The notes: generated by a model from the sequence alone, not told the origin. A DNA stretch of 64,000 nt from Cercis canadensis (GCA_003255065.1 QAOA01008153.1:229249-293248); one strand, 5' to 3'. Positions 45,421-57,139 are shown, numbered from the stretch's first letter. Made by a program: numbers and translations.

Positions 45421-46420
45421 GGTTTGTGCAGCCGCTATCTATCAGCCAACAATCCTGGAGTTGTTACTTGTTGCAAAGCATGTTGTAACAAAGAGTTGCT
45501 CTTCTTGATGTTGCTCAGTAGATACTTTTGCCTCTTCATGTTGTTGAGACTTGCAAACCCACTCCATGTGCCCAATATTGCCACACTTTTTGCACTTGAC
45601 ATCAGGCCTCCACCAACATCTTCTTTGAGGATGATTTGTTTTTTTGCAATGTAGACATGGGGAAAAAGTCTCATTTTCGTTAACTTGCGCCTTATTGAAG
45701 CTTTCAGGTTTCTTGTTATTCTTCCTCTGGTCATTTTTCTTTTCTTTGCCTCCTCCTGAGTTTTGTGCTTTTATATTAAAAGCCCCTTGTATTGCCTCCT
45801 CTTGTCTCATCATTCTTCTCTGCTCCTGTGCCTACAAAGCATTTACTAATTCTCCCAAAGAGATACTTGACAGGTCTTTTGATTCTTCTAATGATGATAT
45901 CTTTGATTCATATTTTTCAGGTATAGTGACTAGTATTTTTTGCACGATTCTTTCATCAGGGAAATCCTTACCAAGAAGTCGTACCTTATTTACAATGCTT
46001 AGCAACCTGTCAGCATAGCCTTTAATGGTTTATGTCTCCTTCATGCACTGCATCTCGAATTCTCTGATCAAGTTAAGCACATGCATGCCTTTGGTTCTTT
46101 CACTGCCTTGATATTCTGATTTGAGATAATTCCAGATATCCTTGGCAGACTGCAGATTCATAATTCTTGTAAATATTACGCTTGACACAGCAGAAAAAAG
46201 ACAAGCTTTAGCCTTAGACTTCTTTGTCTTCCTTTCTTTGTGATTATTTAGCTGAGCCATTATGGGGTTTTCAGGCAGTGGAAAAACTTCAGTCATTTTC
46301 TACAGCCTCCCAAAGATCTAGAGCTTCAAAATGAACAGTCATCCTGATAGCCCAAGCTTCATAGTTATCACCATCAAAAATTGGTGGTGCAACTGTTGTG
46401 GATGGTGTGTCACCTTCCAT
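45421..46420 (-). pseudogene. Second copia: gag with two zinc knuckles
   Basis: The start lies near 46,420 (MEGDTPSTTVAPPIF). A stop is near 46,296, then 46,030-46,296 continues with SAKDIWNYLKSEYQGSERTK. The C-terminal part (45,442-45,813) has two cysteine-rich knuckles, CLHCKKTNHPQRRC and CKKCGNIGHMEWVC, which bind element RNA. A short gap with stops lies at 45,815-46,030. Confidence 0.85.
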
Positions 46421-46478
46421 TATGGGTTCACTCAACTAAACTCATAAATCCCTCAAGATTAAAGCTCTGATACCACTT

Positions 46479-46746
46479 TGTTGCTATTTTCTTTTAAGAG
46501 CAAAAAGACAAAAGAAGTTGTTTCGGAGGATAATGATTAATACTCATTGCATAGCTCTATAAATAGAGCAAGAGTTCAATAGAATTACAAACGTGACCCT
46601 TATTCTTAGGCATAACTAACAACCTTCCTAATATTGAGCCATAAACAAAATTCAAAAACAAACTTAAACAGAAACCTACAGACTTAGTCAAATAGCAGCT
46701 TTATAGCACTTAGTCAAACAGCAGCTTTATAGGCACGTTTTCAACA
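46479..46746 (-). repeat. Second copia, 5' LTR
   Basis: 268 bp. A 26-bp segment (AGTCAAA(T/C)AGCAGCTTTATA type) is present twice near 46,684-46,730, which explains the length difference from the left LTR. The primer-binding site is immediately to its left. Confidence 0.9.
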
Positions 46747-46821
46747 TATCTCAAAACTCATTCTCAAATAAGGTATGGCAAATATTTTGCTCAAAAACTA
46801 AGCATTGAAGCATTTAAGTAC

Positions 46822-47130
46822 CTGAAGACAACCACCATCATCTTTTGTAGACTTCAGACATACACATGACAGAATAAATAACAACTCTCGAGCAGATGAC
46901 TTCAGTGCATTCAAATTGTTCATTGCAATCTCTTGTGTTTAATGAACCAAACCTTGCTCTCTGACCATATCTTCTCCAATAAAATCCCTATCATTTTTTT
47001 CATCCATAATTTTCTTATTTTGTTGAATAAGAAGCTGCAAACTTGTGCATATTATACCACGAATGTCAGGTTCTTCTTGGAGCTTGATACATAAAGTTTT
47101 CTCCAAATCCTTGAAACTCACAGTAGTGTC
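46822..47130 (-). pseudogene. RRP12: RRP12-like exon, 3' part
   Basis: On the minus strand: DTTVSFKDLEKTLCIKLQEE, then PDIRGIICTSLQLLIQQNKK and, after an in-frame TAA at 46,939-46,941, LNALKSSARELLFILS ... KSTKDDGGCLQ, ending at a GTACTT donor. This is a clear match to the middle of plant RRP12-like HEAT/ARM-repeat proteins (NUC173 family), which help export and mature pre-ribosomes. The preceding part of the same exon lies at 51,767-51,825, separated by a Harbinger-like element. The stop and the insertion make this copy non-functional; other exons are not found in the window. Confidence 0.85.
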
Positions 47131-48610
47131 TAAGGGTCTGTTTGGGAGTTTTTTTGGAGGGGAGAGGAGGAGAGAAGAGAGGAGAGGAAAAGGAAGGGAA
47201 AGAAAAGGGAGGGGTTTTCCTCTCCTTTGTTTGGATGATTAAAATGAGAAGAGAATATAGGAAAGGAAAGGAAAAGTCATGTTGTAAAGTATTTTTACTA
47301 GTTTACCCTTTATTATTAAAATAGACATATTTAATATAAAATTAAATAATATAATACACTTATTTCCTTTTTTCTCTAAACAAATTAATTAATAAAACTA
47401 GAAAATAAATTGAATATTTTTTTAGAAAATTAAATTAATCAACAAATCAATGATAAATCATCTTAACATATTATAAAGCAATGATTAAGCATAACAATAA
47501 AAGTTCAAATTGAGGCAATTTGATCACAAGAATAATATATATAAAAAACTAACAGTAAAAGTTCAAATTGGCCAAGACAAAGCTGCAATACCAATACAAA
47601 CACCCCATTGCCCCCAAAGAAAACGTGGGAACAACTTGATATGATGTTAAAAAATTCATCATAATTTTTCTAATATTCTTTCTCTTCTGTTATTAAACCA
47701 TAAGACTAAAATCATCGAAGAGAAAAGCCTTGTGGGCTTACAAGCTTGTGCAGTTCAAATAAAAGATCTAACAGACAGGTAACAGAGTAAAGTGCATAAT
47801 ATCAAACTAACTACTCGTTGCATGTCCAATCAGCCTAAGTAAGCTTGTAGTCACCTACATGAAGAACATCACAAACTTAGAATTAGACCGACACAAACTC
47901 AGAATTATTTAAAAGGATACATGCTGCAAATACAATCTCATGCAAACAAAATTGATTACATTCACTTTATAAAACATGCTAAGCTATGACACTTCCTCTC
48001 CTAATATCAATCATTACAAATGAATCCAAGCACCAGCCCCTAATTTTCCCCTCAAAGGCATATAAAAGGGAGCAAATCTGATGCTTTCAAGCCACAATGC
48101 TATAAACAGACTATAAATATTTATAGATAAAAAGATACAAGAAAAAACTGATATAAATCCATTTCTCTTTCCCTGGTGTACAACCTAGAATTCATATTGC
48201 AACAAAAGTTGTATCCAAGTGCTGCCCTGAAAGTACAGGGAGAACATGACAAAGCTAGAGAGGAGACCTTGCCCTTGCAGAACCATCCTAGACAAACATG
48301 CCTTGTATTTATTCCTATACATGTATAGAAAGCTTCACACCAAAGCTATACTTACACAGCACATTGCAGTCACAACAATACTAATATTATTTGAACTAAT
48401 ATCAAAGATGCAGATATTTATTATGACAAGTACTTTATAGAAAATCATATAATATATTAATTTAAGTTCCATTGTCTGAATTCTCTGTACAGCTTCAAGT
48501 ACGTAGACCCATGCTAACATACTTAATAAATTTCACATGCTAGCATACTTAAGAGAAGCAATTGAAGAACAATATGGTCATGGCTAACAAAAGAAGTATG
48601 AATTATTACC

Positions 48611-49108
48611 TTGTTGTAACAGGGGGACCAAATACCATTTGAAGTAATATTTTTTTGCGTCTGTCCAGTGGACATCCTAATACGGCCCTTACTTTCTCAG
48701 GGTGATCAATAAGATACAAGTATGTTGTGTCCATTTGGTGTTCCTCAATTTTCAAATCCTCCAAAAGTTTCCAAACTTGATCTTCAGTAATACTTGGGAC
48801 TGGCTGCTTGACTCTCTGATAAACTCTAGTTCCCTCTTTAAGAGCTTGAACAACCTCATGAAGGGCCTCTCTAATTCCATCAAATTCTTTATCATCCTTA
48901 GCCTTTTTTTTCTAGGTTTTAAACTACTTGCACCTTGTGAATGCAAGCATTTACAAAATTCCCTCCTCTCCCTGTTGTTAATCCATGTATCCTCATCTAC
49001 ATTTTCTCACAGGCAAGAAGCTGCATTGATCATTTTAGTAAAAGAAGAATTCAATAACTGGATAATTTTTTCACCTATCATTTCAAGAATTCCCTGCCCT
49101 GTGTATCA
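48611..49108 (-). pseudogene. Myb/SANT-like ORF of the Harbinger-like element, C-terminal part
   Basis: The minus-strand reading from about 49,000 to 48,611 is open for about 130 codons in one frame: NVDEDTWINN, a basic SSLKPRKKKAKDDKEF segment, REALHEVVQALKEGTRVYQR, VWKLLEDLKIE, then HPEKVRAVLGCPLDRRKKIL, ending before a GTAATA donor. This layout (basic linker, helix, then a short C-terminal 'PEKxRxFLGxPxxxRKxWL' type block) is that of plant Myb/SANT-like proteins carried by PIF/Harbinger elements. An in-frame TGA near 49,010 separates an upstream piece (MIGEKIIQLLNSSF). The DNA-binding N-terminus is not found. Confidence 0.5.
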
Positions 49109-49140
49109 TAACCCACAGATCAAGCTCTCTTAGACGAGAG

Positions 49141-51128
49141 CAAGTTAAAGTAATGCAGCTAGTGATCCATTGATAATTTGACACCACACCATCAATTCTA
49201 GAGCTCTCCTTACCTCTAATGAAGTTATTATGATTGTTTTTAGTAAAAGAAGAAATTCATTAAGACAAGGAAGAAAGAACTACAAACATATAAGTAGGAT
49301 AAAACAACATCAACCAAAGACAGGGAAAAACATGAGTGCAACAACGGTGTCCAGTCCCTCCATATATCTTAAAGAGAAACTCCCTTGAAAAGATCTTGGG
49401 CTAAAGAGAGACCATATACATAATCTTATATAGAATCAGATCCACGTGCAATGAAATATCCTTAAAAATATGAGCATTAATCTCGAATTGCATAAACCAC
49501 ACAGACATAAAATTTTAACCTCTTCAACCCTGCCAAAACCTCTTAAACTACTTAATAAGAACTGCTCCAAACTCGAGGAACAAAACCAGCAATCACCTAA
49601 AAGTCCAAACAAAAGTTAGCATTAACACAAAAAATTCTTTTGACCAATTTCTAGAAGAAAGCACAGCAGAACCTGGGCTTCACTGAAATTCCTTTGTCAT
49701 GGAATTCTTTAATTTCCATAAAAAGGGACGAGAATGAGCTAATTCTATCTATTTCAGTAACCAATGAAGTATTTTCCAAAGGAAAAGGACATTTTCTTCT
49801 TTTTCCAATAAACTATAATCAGAATGCATAATCCAAATACCCTTTCAGCAGTAATAAATTAAGCAAATTCCGAAATGAAGGTTATACTTTCAGCAATACT
49901 AGAAATCCAATACTTTTGTATCTTATCCACGAACATTAGAATTAACAAGATTCACCTTTGTATCTTATCCGAAGTGAAGTGTCATTCCATGCAAAGTGAA
50001 TATATCTAATAAAACAAACACTGAAATCAGGTAACAATCCGGAGAAACCAGAACATAACTTCGCACATACCCAATAATTTTTCCCAATTCTTGAATCAAC
50101 TTTTTCCACAAGGAGTCTCCTCAAAATGAAAATTTTACATTGCTAACTGAATTTGAAGTTCCCAAACAAATATGCAAAATTATATTGGTTACAGGTTCTT
50201 AAATTTCAACTGGAAAAGTAGAATCATTTTTAGGCAAGTGGATATAGGAGAAGTGCATCAGGGAAAGGGTATATAGGAGAAGGAATTAGATACAGAAGCA
50301 TCTTCACATATACAAACTTGGCTAGTGTTCTGGGCACAATCTGACCACAAAGGAACATATTTGATATTGATACAAAGGTAATTATGTAATTTGTCTTTGA
50401 TCAAACTATTCCCCTATTGACATGAAAATAGTCTTGTGCAAAAGGAAGATATAACCACACTGCAGATATATAATACAGATTGAAGTAGCTACAGTGCATA
50501 ATCAACCATGTCATATTTAAATACTTCATTTTTAGCAGTTAATTACTGGAAGAATAAGACAGTCCATTTGCAAATAAGTTAAAAAGGGTAATCCGAAAGT
50601 TGCAAAACATGCATGATAAAGAGAAATTTCAATTTACATTACAATTACAATACCATGGCAATTAAATTCTCTACTTCACAACTCAAAACTCAAGCAAACA
50701 ACATAAACACAATTTAATGCATGAATAATCAAACACAAGAGAGACTCTCAATGTACTGATATGCATGACAGTGATACCAACCAAAGATTACTGGAGACAC
50801 TACCAAAATCCTCATCAGAGCCAAAGGTTCAAGATCTTTCCCAATGAAAAGAAAAATATTATAACGTCTTCAATGGGTTTTAGCCATAAAATCCATTCAG
50901 TTAAATTACTGGTAGGGCAGAATCTAACACAATCAATAGTTTATTCAACCAAACAGAAATTCCAAACAAGAGTTAAACATATCAAATCCATTATCCACCC
51001 ATTTAATTTGAAGTTAATGCAACTGCCTAAAACAATTGGTAATATTACCAATTGCCAAATACAGAAAATTATGAGTTAAACATAGAAAATCCTTATGTTC
51101 ATTGGTTGGATTCAAAGTTCATATCCAC
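49141..51128. other. Harbinger-like element interior, nothing recognised
   Basis: AT-rich, no transposase motif on either strand. Short open frames lack known motifs. Confidence 0.5.
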
Positions 51129-51626
51129 TCAAACACACAAAAACCTACCTACTTGGTATACAATAAAAGTACAGAAACTCAATATCAAAACTAAAATATA
51201 AACCAGATACCCATATCCTAGCTCAATGATGCAATCAAATAGAAGAACATGAGAGGCAAAAAAATTAGGAACACAAGATGCAATCAAACCATGCTGATGT
51301 TGACACTCCTTCGTTCTTCCTTGTTTCAGAAAATGTATATGGGGAGAAGGGTTCGAGAGTAGAAGAAAGATTACCTGGAAGTGGAGTGTGAAGGCAATGG
51401 GTGATGGTGATCGGTGATGGCGATCGACGGCGTCAAAGTTGGGTTTGTCTCTAGAGTGAAGGGAGGCAAAGGCATAGCTGAGAGATGCGAAGAGAAAAGA
51501 GGAAAGTATCAGGTTTGTATGGGATATGGGAGAAGAATTTTTTAAAAAGTAAAGGGGTATAATAGTCATTAACACATATGTCCTCTCCAAACCCTCCAAT
51601 TTGAAAGAACACGAGAATGGCTCCAA
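51129..51626 (-). other. Open frame near Harbinger right end, unknown
   Basis: 165 codons open on the minus strand with a local GC-rich part (51,375-51,450) and otherwise hydrophobic, low-complexity composition. No family is recognised. It may be the untranslated first exon of the element's gene. I do not claim a protein. Confidence 0.25.
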
Positions 51627-51766
51627 AAAGGATTCCGGAGGTTTAAACTAATCCTCTTGTTTCCTTTCCTTTTTTCAGTGAAAACTCCCAAACAAAGGAG
51701 ATGAGAGATTTATTCCTCTTATCCTCTCCTCTCCTCTCCCCTCTAAAAACACTTTCAAACAGACCC

Positions 51767-51825
51767 TAAAGGATAGTTGCAAAATGAAGGCAGCAAAGAC
51801 CACAAAGAGTATGCAAGTGCATCTG
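51767..51825 (-). pseudogene. RRP12: RRP12-like exon, 5' part
   Basis: Minus strand after an acceptor TTTTTCATTCCACAG: DALAYSLWSLLPSFCNYPL, which runs straight into the 47,130 side after the Harbinger-like element and one TAA copy are removed. Together they give the block known from plant RRP12-like proteins. The bases further right (51,830-52,346) look intronic; no further exon is seen. Confidence 0.85.
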
Positions 51826-52346
51826 CTGTGGAATGAAAAAAGATAAAACTAACACAATCATAGCTTTAATAATTATAGAATATAAAACATAAGAAACAAA
51901 GCACTGCAATAATAGCAAGCTATAATTTGCCATTGTCTAAAGCCAAGCATACTCAAACATCACGCAACAATGTTCCATGCCCATATTGAGATGCACAAAG
52001 CCAGATTTGTCACTTTGAGAATTACAGGCATAAAAAAGCATCCAAAACCAATCATTTTTATTTTTTTTGAATTTTCAAGATAACAATACAACTTTGAAAG
52101 GAATCCAGCTTTTTCTAAGTTAAAGGTTAAGGATAATAGCTCAAAAACAAGATATATGTTCTTGGCTCAACATCCAAATCTGCAGCATACTAAATATGAA
52201 GAATGATAAATTATACAAAATAACTAAGATAAAACAGACATACTAGAACTATCATATCATATTTTAAGCTCTATATTATTATTGCAAGGCAATAAAATGG
52301 AAGGTGTCATGATAAAGATAAGAAGACCTGTTTCCTAAAGACCGGT

Positions 52347-54440
52347 TGTCATAACGTACTCGAGGTCACTATAACGCAAATGGCTAAAATAAAAAGAGAT
52401 TTAATTTTTAAAATGAAAACTCTTAAATTGCCACCAATTGTATTAAAAATTGGGGAACAATTGGAAAACTTCTTTAATTTTTAAAATTTGGTCTACGAAC
52501 CAGAGAGGGTTCGGGAGTCTAATTGTGTATAGGGAAGGTGTTAGGCACCCTATAACACCCATCTAAAAGATAGTTACCTAAAATTAATTGTGCAAATTAA
52601 ATCATGGTCAAATTGTATTTATTTTATCTCTAAATGTAAACAAAAGAAAAAATGAGTGATTTATTCAAAATAGGACTTGATTCATCACCCTCGAATGCCT
52701 ACGTACCCTAATTAGGGATCAAAGTCCACGTAGTTCGCAATGATTCAAAAAGAAATTATCATTTTTTTCATTTTTTTTTTTTTTGCTTTAATCATGAAGA
52801 TAAACTAAAAAAGTAAACATGCAATCAAAACAAATTGTGAATGCTATGCATGAATCTAATCGCGTCCTAAACCTTCCACTTGGTTCCCACGCTTCTTAGC
52901 TCCCAAAGTGTCGCTTATCCTTACCTTAGGTAGATATGAAAGTCACTCCTATGGAGGTAAGTCGCTTTTATCTATCCCTTGACAAGTAAAGGGTCTATGG
53001 ATGCTATTCGCACAGATTTAATTAAATAAATGCAAAATGCATTGTATGTAATTTTACTCCCAATTTTATTTCCATTAAAATATTTAAACAAAAAATAAAA
53101 TAAAAATGAAAAATAAATAAATAAATAAAATAACCTACCCAAAAGAAATAAAGGCCTAACCCAAATAAATAAAGAAATAAACCTAAAGCACACAAATGTG
53201 CTGGCCCAATCAGCAATTAACATGACAAAAACATGTTAAGTAAGTAAATCTCAGTACTAACTGTACAATTAAAATATACAAACCCACTACAATTACCCTA
53301 ATAAAAAAAAAACTACAAGCCCAAATGAATTTAATTTAATTAGCCCAATTTGTGGGCCCATAAGTCCCAACACATTCTAATCCAATTGGCCCAAACACAA
53401 TAGCAAGTAAAATAAATCAGCAACCAAAAAAAGGACTGAAGCAATATTTGACTGGCCATTTCGGTTGGCCCACTTCAAAAATTATTCCAGCCCAAAAAAA
53501 AAGAACAGCCCAATGCTATTATAACAGTAATCCAATAACCCAATAAGCAATAAATAAATGGTAAAAGAAAAAATATTAAAAAAAGACTAGTTAGAACTAA
53601 CTTTAAGCCCATGAATCAGCAAACCAAATAAAGTGAAAATAAAACAAAATGAAGTAACTTGGGCCATTAACCCAAACGTGTAAAAGATGCACATTAGGAT
53701 AAAGCACCAACCATTAACTCACAACAAAATAGGAATGGAAAATGCAACAAACCAATGGACCAAATCAGCACATAAAAATGCTTAAAATAAGCCCAAGAAA
53801 CTGAGGTCCACATGAAGAAAGTCACTTACATATATATATATATATATATACTACAAAAAAAAAAAAAAAAACAAGAGGAGTAAAAAATTGGTGACTGGAG
53901 TGTAAACCACCTACCTTTTCCCTTCATGAGGCTTTAAATAAAAAAATTATTCAAGCAAGAAACAAAACCATGAAAAAATAAGAGAAAGAAGCTTGCCCCA
54001 CTAAGAATGAAAAAAAGAAATCAAGAATAGCAAGATACCGAGTATGGGTTCTTCCTTCTCCTTGTTTCGGTTACCTCTTTCTCTATCTTGTTGTGTTTCT
54101 GTCTTTGATTCTTTCTCTATGATGTTTGTTGCTCTTCTTGCTTCTTTCTCTGAATCTCTGTTTCGGTCCTTCTTGCTGCTACAGGTCTCTCTTCGGTTCT
54201 CTCTACACCGCTACTGTATCTGGTTTTTTTTTGGGTCTTTGTTTTCTGGTCTATCTTCGTGCTCTCTGTTTCAGTTCTCTCCTTTCTCTCTATTTTTTGT
54301 TGTTGCTATTCTATCTGTCATTCGCGTCGTAATGACCTTCGATATGTTGTGACAGTCGCACAAAATAGAGGTAATTCGCCCTCACTCTCTCTGTCAACTA
54401 TTTGAGTTTATTAGCCTCCGGGTTTTTCTGTTTCTAACTC
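52347..54440 (-). mobile_element. Long LTR fragment of the gypsy family seen at 10.2 kb
   Basis: Begins on the plus strand with TGTCATAACGTACTCGAGG, the complement of the 3' end of the 10,197-12,285 LTR. It shares the GTGTATAGGGAAGGTGTTAG block (about 52,526-52,550) and the CGAATGCCTACGTACCCTAA block (about 52,692-52,713). The expected other terminus (GGTGTCCACA) and a matching duplication are not found, so the right end is broken where the next copia begins. A (TA)n run lies at 53,829-53,850. No coding. Confidence 0.75.
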
Positions 54441-54448
54441 CTTCTTAG

Positions 54449-55555
54449 TATGCAAATTAAAGAAGTCCTTGTATGGATTAAAACAAGCCTCTCGATAGTG
54501 GTATGCCAAACTATCAGAAACACTTCAACACAGAGGGTATGAACATTCTCCCCATGATTATTCTTTGTTCATTAAAAGGTCTTCCGGTTCTTTGGTCATT
54601 GTTGCAGTTTATGTTGATGACTTGTTAGTTACTAGTGATGATCTTTCTGAAATCACTTCTCTCAAACAGTATCTTGATGCCACATTTAGGATAAAAGACC
54701 TTGGTCTCCTTCACTATTTTCTTGGTCTTAAGTTTACTCCTTTGCCTCAGGGCCTCTTAGTCAGTCAACGAAAGTACACCACTGATCTTTGCACTGAGTT
54801 TCAGGTTTTTGATATGCCTCAAGTGGCTTGTCCCTTGGCTCCCTCTGTTAAATTGGAGCTCACTATGCCTGATCCTACCATTTATTGAAGGTTGCTTGGC
54901 AAACTCAATTTTCTGCTGCATACTCGGCCTGACATAGCCTACTCAGTTCAGTTTCTTAGTCAATTCAATCAACATCCATGTCAAGCTCATTTGCAAGCAG
55001 CTATCCATGTTCTGCAGTATGTCCATTCTCATTCTCTTAAAGGCATTTTCATGAATAGATCTACAGACTTTAGTCTTCTTGCCTATTATGACTCTGACTG
55101 GGCTGCTTGTCCCTTTTCTAGAAAATCTGTTAGTGGCTACTTCATTATGCTTGGTGGCAGTCCTATCTCTTGGAAGTCCAAGAAACAAACTACAGTGTCT
55201 CTGTCTTCTGCAGAGGCTGAATATCGTTCCATGAGAAGAGTCACCACTAAATTGGCTTGGCTTAGTCGTTTGCTTAGTCATCTTGGTGTCTCTAGCATCA
55301 CTCCCATTCCTCTCAAATGTGACAACATGGCAGCTATTCACATTGCCCGCAATCCAGTTTTTCATGAGAGAACCAAGCATATTGACATTGATTGTCATTA
55401 TGTTCGTGAGCAATTGATAGATGGTCTACTCCCTCTTTCACATGTTCCTACTCAACATCAATTGGCTGACATTTTCACCAAGTCTCTTCCTGCTCCAAAG
55501 CATCATGGGACTCTGTCCAAGCTTGGCTTGTCTCCACATCCAGCCTGAGGGGGGG
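54449..55555 (+). pseudogene. Third copia: reverse transcriptase end and RNase H
   Basis: Starts mid-gene at KKSLYGLKQASR, then an intact YVDDLLVTSDD (about 54,610-54,645), DLGLLHYFLGLKF, and after a stop at 54,886 LGKLNFLLHTRPDIAYSVQF, YYDSDWAACPFSRKSVSGYF, SWKSKKQTTVSLSSAEAEYR, NPVFHERTKHIDIDCHYVRE and LADIFTKSLP. Motif style resembles the Retrofit/Ale branch. The 5' two thirds of the element are missing. Only two stops are seen (54,496 and 54,886). Confidence 0.9.
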
Positions 55556-55940
55556 TATTGGTTATAATTATTCTGTAAGACACAGCCATTAGTTGAGGAT
55601 GGACATGGTCGTGTCATTATCAAAGCCACTTGTGTTATTGTCATAAAAAGATTGGAATTATTGAAGAAAGGACGCAGGCTTGTTATGGAGAAGGACACGG
55701 GCGTATTATCAAGTTATTGCTGAGTAGTCGGTTAACAAGTTAGTTAGACTTAGTCTTGTTTATGCTAAACTGTATTCCGAACTTGTAAAGGAAGCCTCAG
55801 TCATAGGCTATATATACATTGATGTAACTGACTTCATTTATTATTCAATATAATCATTTTCTGCAAATCCTTTTTCTTTCTCTCTCTCTTGTTCTCAATC
55901 TTCCTCTTCGAAGAACTTCCTCTGTTCAACTCTGATTTCA
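55556..55940 (+). repeat. Third copia, 3' LTR
   Basis: Follows the purine tract TGAGGGGGGG directly. It starts TATTGGTTATAATT (expected TG replaced by TA) and contains a TATA box CTATATATACAT near 55,808. The right end near TCTGATTTCA is approximate because no duplication is available. Confidence 0.7.
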
Positions 55941-55959
55941 CTTATATTATTGCCTTTTT

Positions 55960-56536
55960 ATTTGCTCTATATTTTTGCTTTAGGGGGGGAGAGCAAAAGA
56001 AAGGGAATAAAATTACACCCTTTTGGCACTTTTTATTGTAGCTTGAGCCTTTTTTGATCTGCCATTTTCTCTAACCTTGCATTGTCTCTCTGTGATTAAA
56101 AGAGGTGAATTTTTTTTTTTTTTTTGCATATTTTCCCCCTTTCATTTGCTTCTATTTGTTTCTTTGATATGTTCTTTTCCTATTTGGGATCTTTTCTTTC
56201 CCCATGACTTTAGATACCTTCTGTTTTTAATTTGGAGCATATCAATTTCCTCCCTTACATAAAAATATGTCTTTTTTTTTTTTTTTTACTGTAAAACTAA
56301 TGCAGGATTTTGTGTTTTTGTTTGTGAATTCTTCAATTTGTGTGATGGGTATCTTTCAAATTTGTTCAAGTTTATCTTTTGAGTGTCTAATTTAGTTTGA
56401 TTGGTTATTTTGTTTTTTTTGGATATCACAACAAGTTCCTATATTTATTGCATCAAGTTGTTCTTATTCACGTTCAGTAGGTTATGCCAAGGCTTAATTG
56501 GTCTTTGGAGCAAATTCCAGAGTTTTAATTGAGAGA
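55960..56536 (+). promoter_or_regulatory. Upstream and leader region of AAPT-like exon
   Basis: T-rich sequence with a possible leader-intron acceptor (TTCACGTTCAG, near 56,467-56,477) and about 60 bases of leader before the ATG. Promoter elements are not resolved. Confidence 0.4.
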
Positions 56537-56672
56537 ATGGGTTATATTGGGCCTCATGGTGTAGTAGCACTCCATAGATGCAAATATAGTGGTGTAGATC
56601 ACTCCTACCTTGCCAAATATGTACTACAGCCCTTCTGGAGTCACTTGGTTAACTTTTTCCCCTTTGGATGCT
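56537..56672 (+). pseudogene. AAPT1: Choline/ethanolamine phosphotransferase (AAPT) exon 1
   Basis: MGYIGPHGVVALHRCKYSGV is followed by DHSYLAKYVLQPFWSHLVNF, which is plainly the N-terminus of plant aminoalcohol phosphotransferase, the last enzyme of phosphatidylcholine and phosphatidylethanolamine synthesis in the ER. Near the end the PLWM motif is shifted by a one-base deletion (CCCTTTGGATG around 56,660-56,670), and then a donor CT/GTGAGT ends the exon. No further exon appears before 57,100, so this is an isolated, probably broken exon 1. The downstream intron is cut by LTR-element sequence. Confidence 0.88.
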
Positions 56673-57100
56673 GTGAGTACTTTCTCTTTAGAACTAACGT
56701 TCATTTTAGTTATGACCTAATTGTATATGGTAATATTGATACTTAGTAATATTTGTTAATTGCCAGGATGATATATCATTTATGAACATCATTTGTGGTG
56801 GATTGATTTTCAAAACTCTATCTATGTCGCCTTTAAATATTGTATTTTACAAAAATCATTGTTATATATCTTCCTACTAGCATTGTTCGGCTGAATCATT
56901 GAGCATGCAAAGTGCAAATTTGCCTAGGATGTCTTCACTTTTGTTTATATTTATGTAATTTATGGTTTTTATGTATATTGGAATGAGTGATGTAATCCCT
57001 CTTCTTCTGTTCGCTTAGAAGTGCTTATAGGAACCAATAGCAGTTAGAATATTTCCTACCAAGAACATTTGGAAATATACCATTCACTTATAAGTGCTTT
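56673..57100 (+). other. AAPT-like intron 1, 5' part
   Basis: Starts GTGAGTACTTTC; AT-rich with no exon-like continuation. Confidence 0.5.
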
Positions 57101-57139
57101 TTCGAGAGCCTCCCTCGCAGATTTCCCTCTGACAATGCC

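Larger units (their letters stand above)
42284..46746 (-). mobile_element. Ty1/copia retrotransposon, nearly full length
   Basis: LTRs lie at 42,284-42,525 (3') and 46,479-46,746 (5'), each TGTTGCT...TTTTCAACA, with TSD TATCT at 42,279-42,283 and 46,747-46,751. The minus-strand primer-binding site GTGGTATCAGAG adjoins the right LTR. Gag, protease, integrase, reverse transcriptase and RNase H follow in copia order. Few stops and very similar LTRs make it one of the younger insertions. It lies in an intron of the RRP12-like gene. Confidence 0.95.
47134..51766 (-). mobile_element. PIF/Harbinger-like transposon, 4.6 kb
   Basis: Terminal inverted repeat GGGTCTGTTTGG(G/A) at both ends, flanked by TAA (47,131-47,133 and 51,767-51,769). 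A 3-bp TWA duplication is typical for PIF/Harbinger. Subterminal stretches are rich in GGAGAGGAG / CTCCTCTCC on the two sides. The two flanks rejoin an RRP12-like exon in frame, which proves the boundaries. Inside I see a Myb/SANT-type second-ORF remnant but no DDE transposase. Confidence 0.88.

Noticed and set aside
47145-47324. Arg/Glu/Gly-rich frames near 47.1-47.3 kb
   Set aside because: They come from the purine-rich Harbinger-like terminal region.
54044-54352. 102-codon Ser/Leu/Phe-rich plus-strand frame
   Set aside because: It lies within the long LTR fragment, on the opposite strand, and is low complexity.
52347-54440. Reading this as a complete solo LTR
   Set aside because: The left terminus is clear, but the other terminus and a matching 5-bp duplication of CCGGT are not found.
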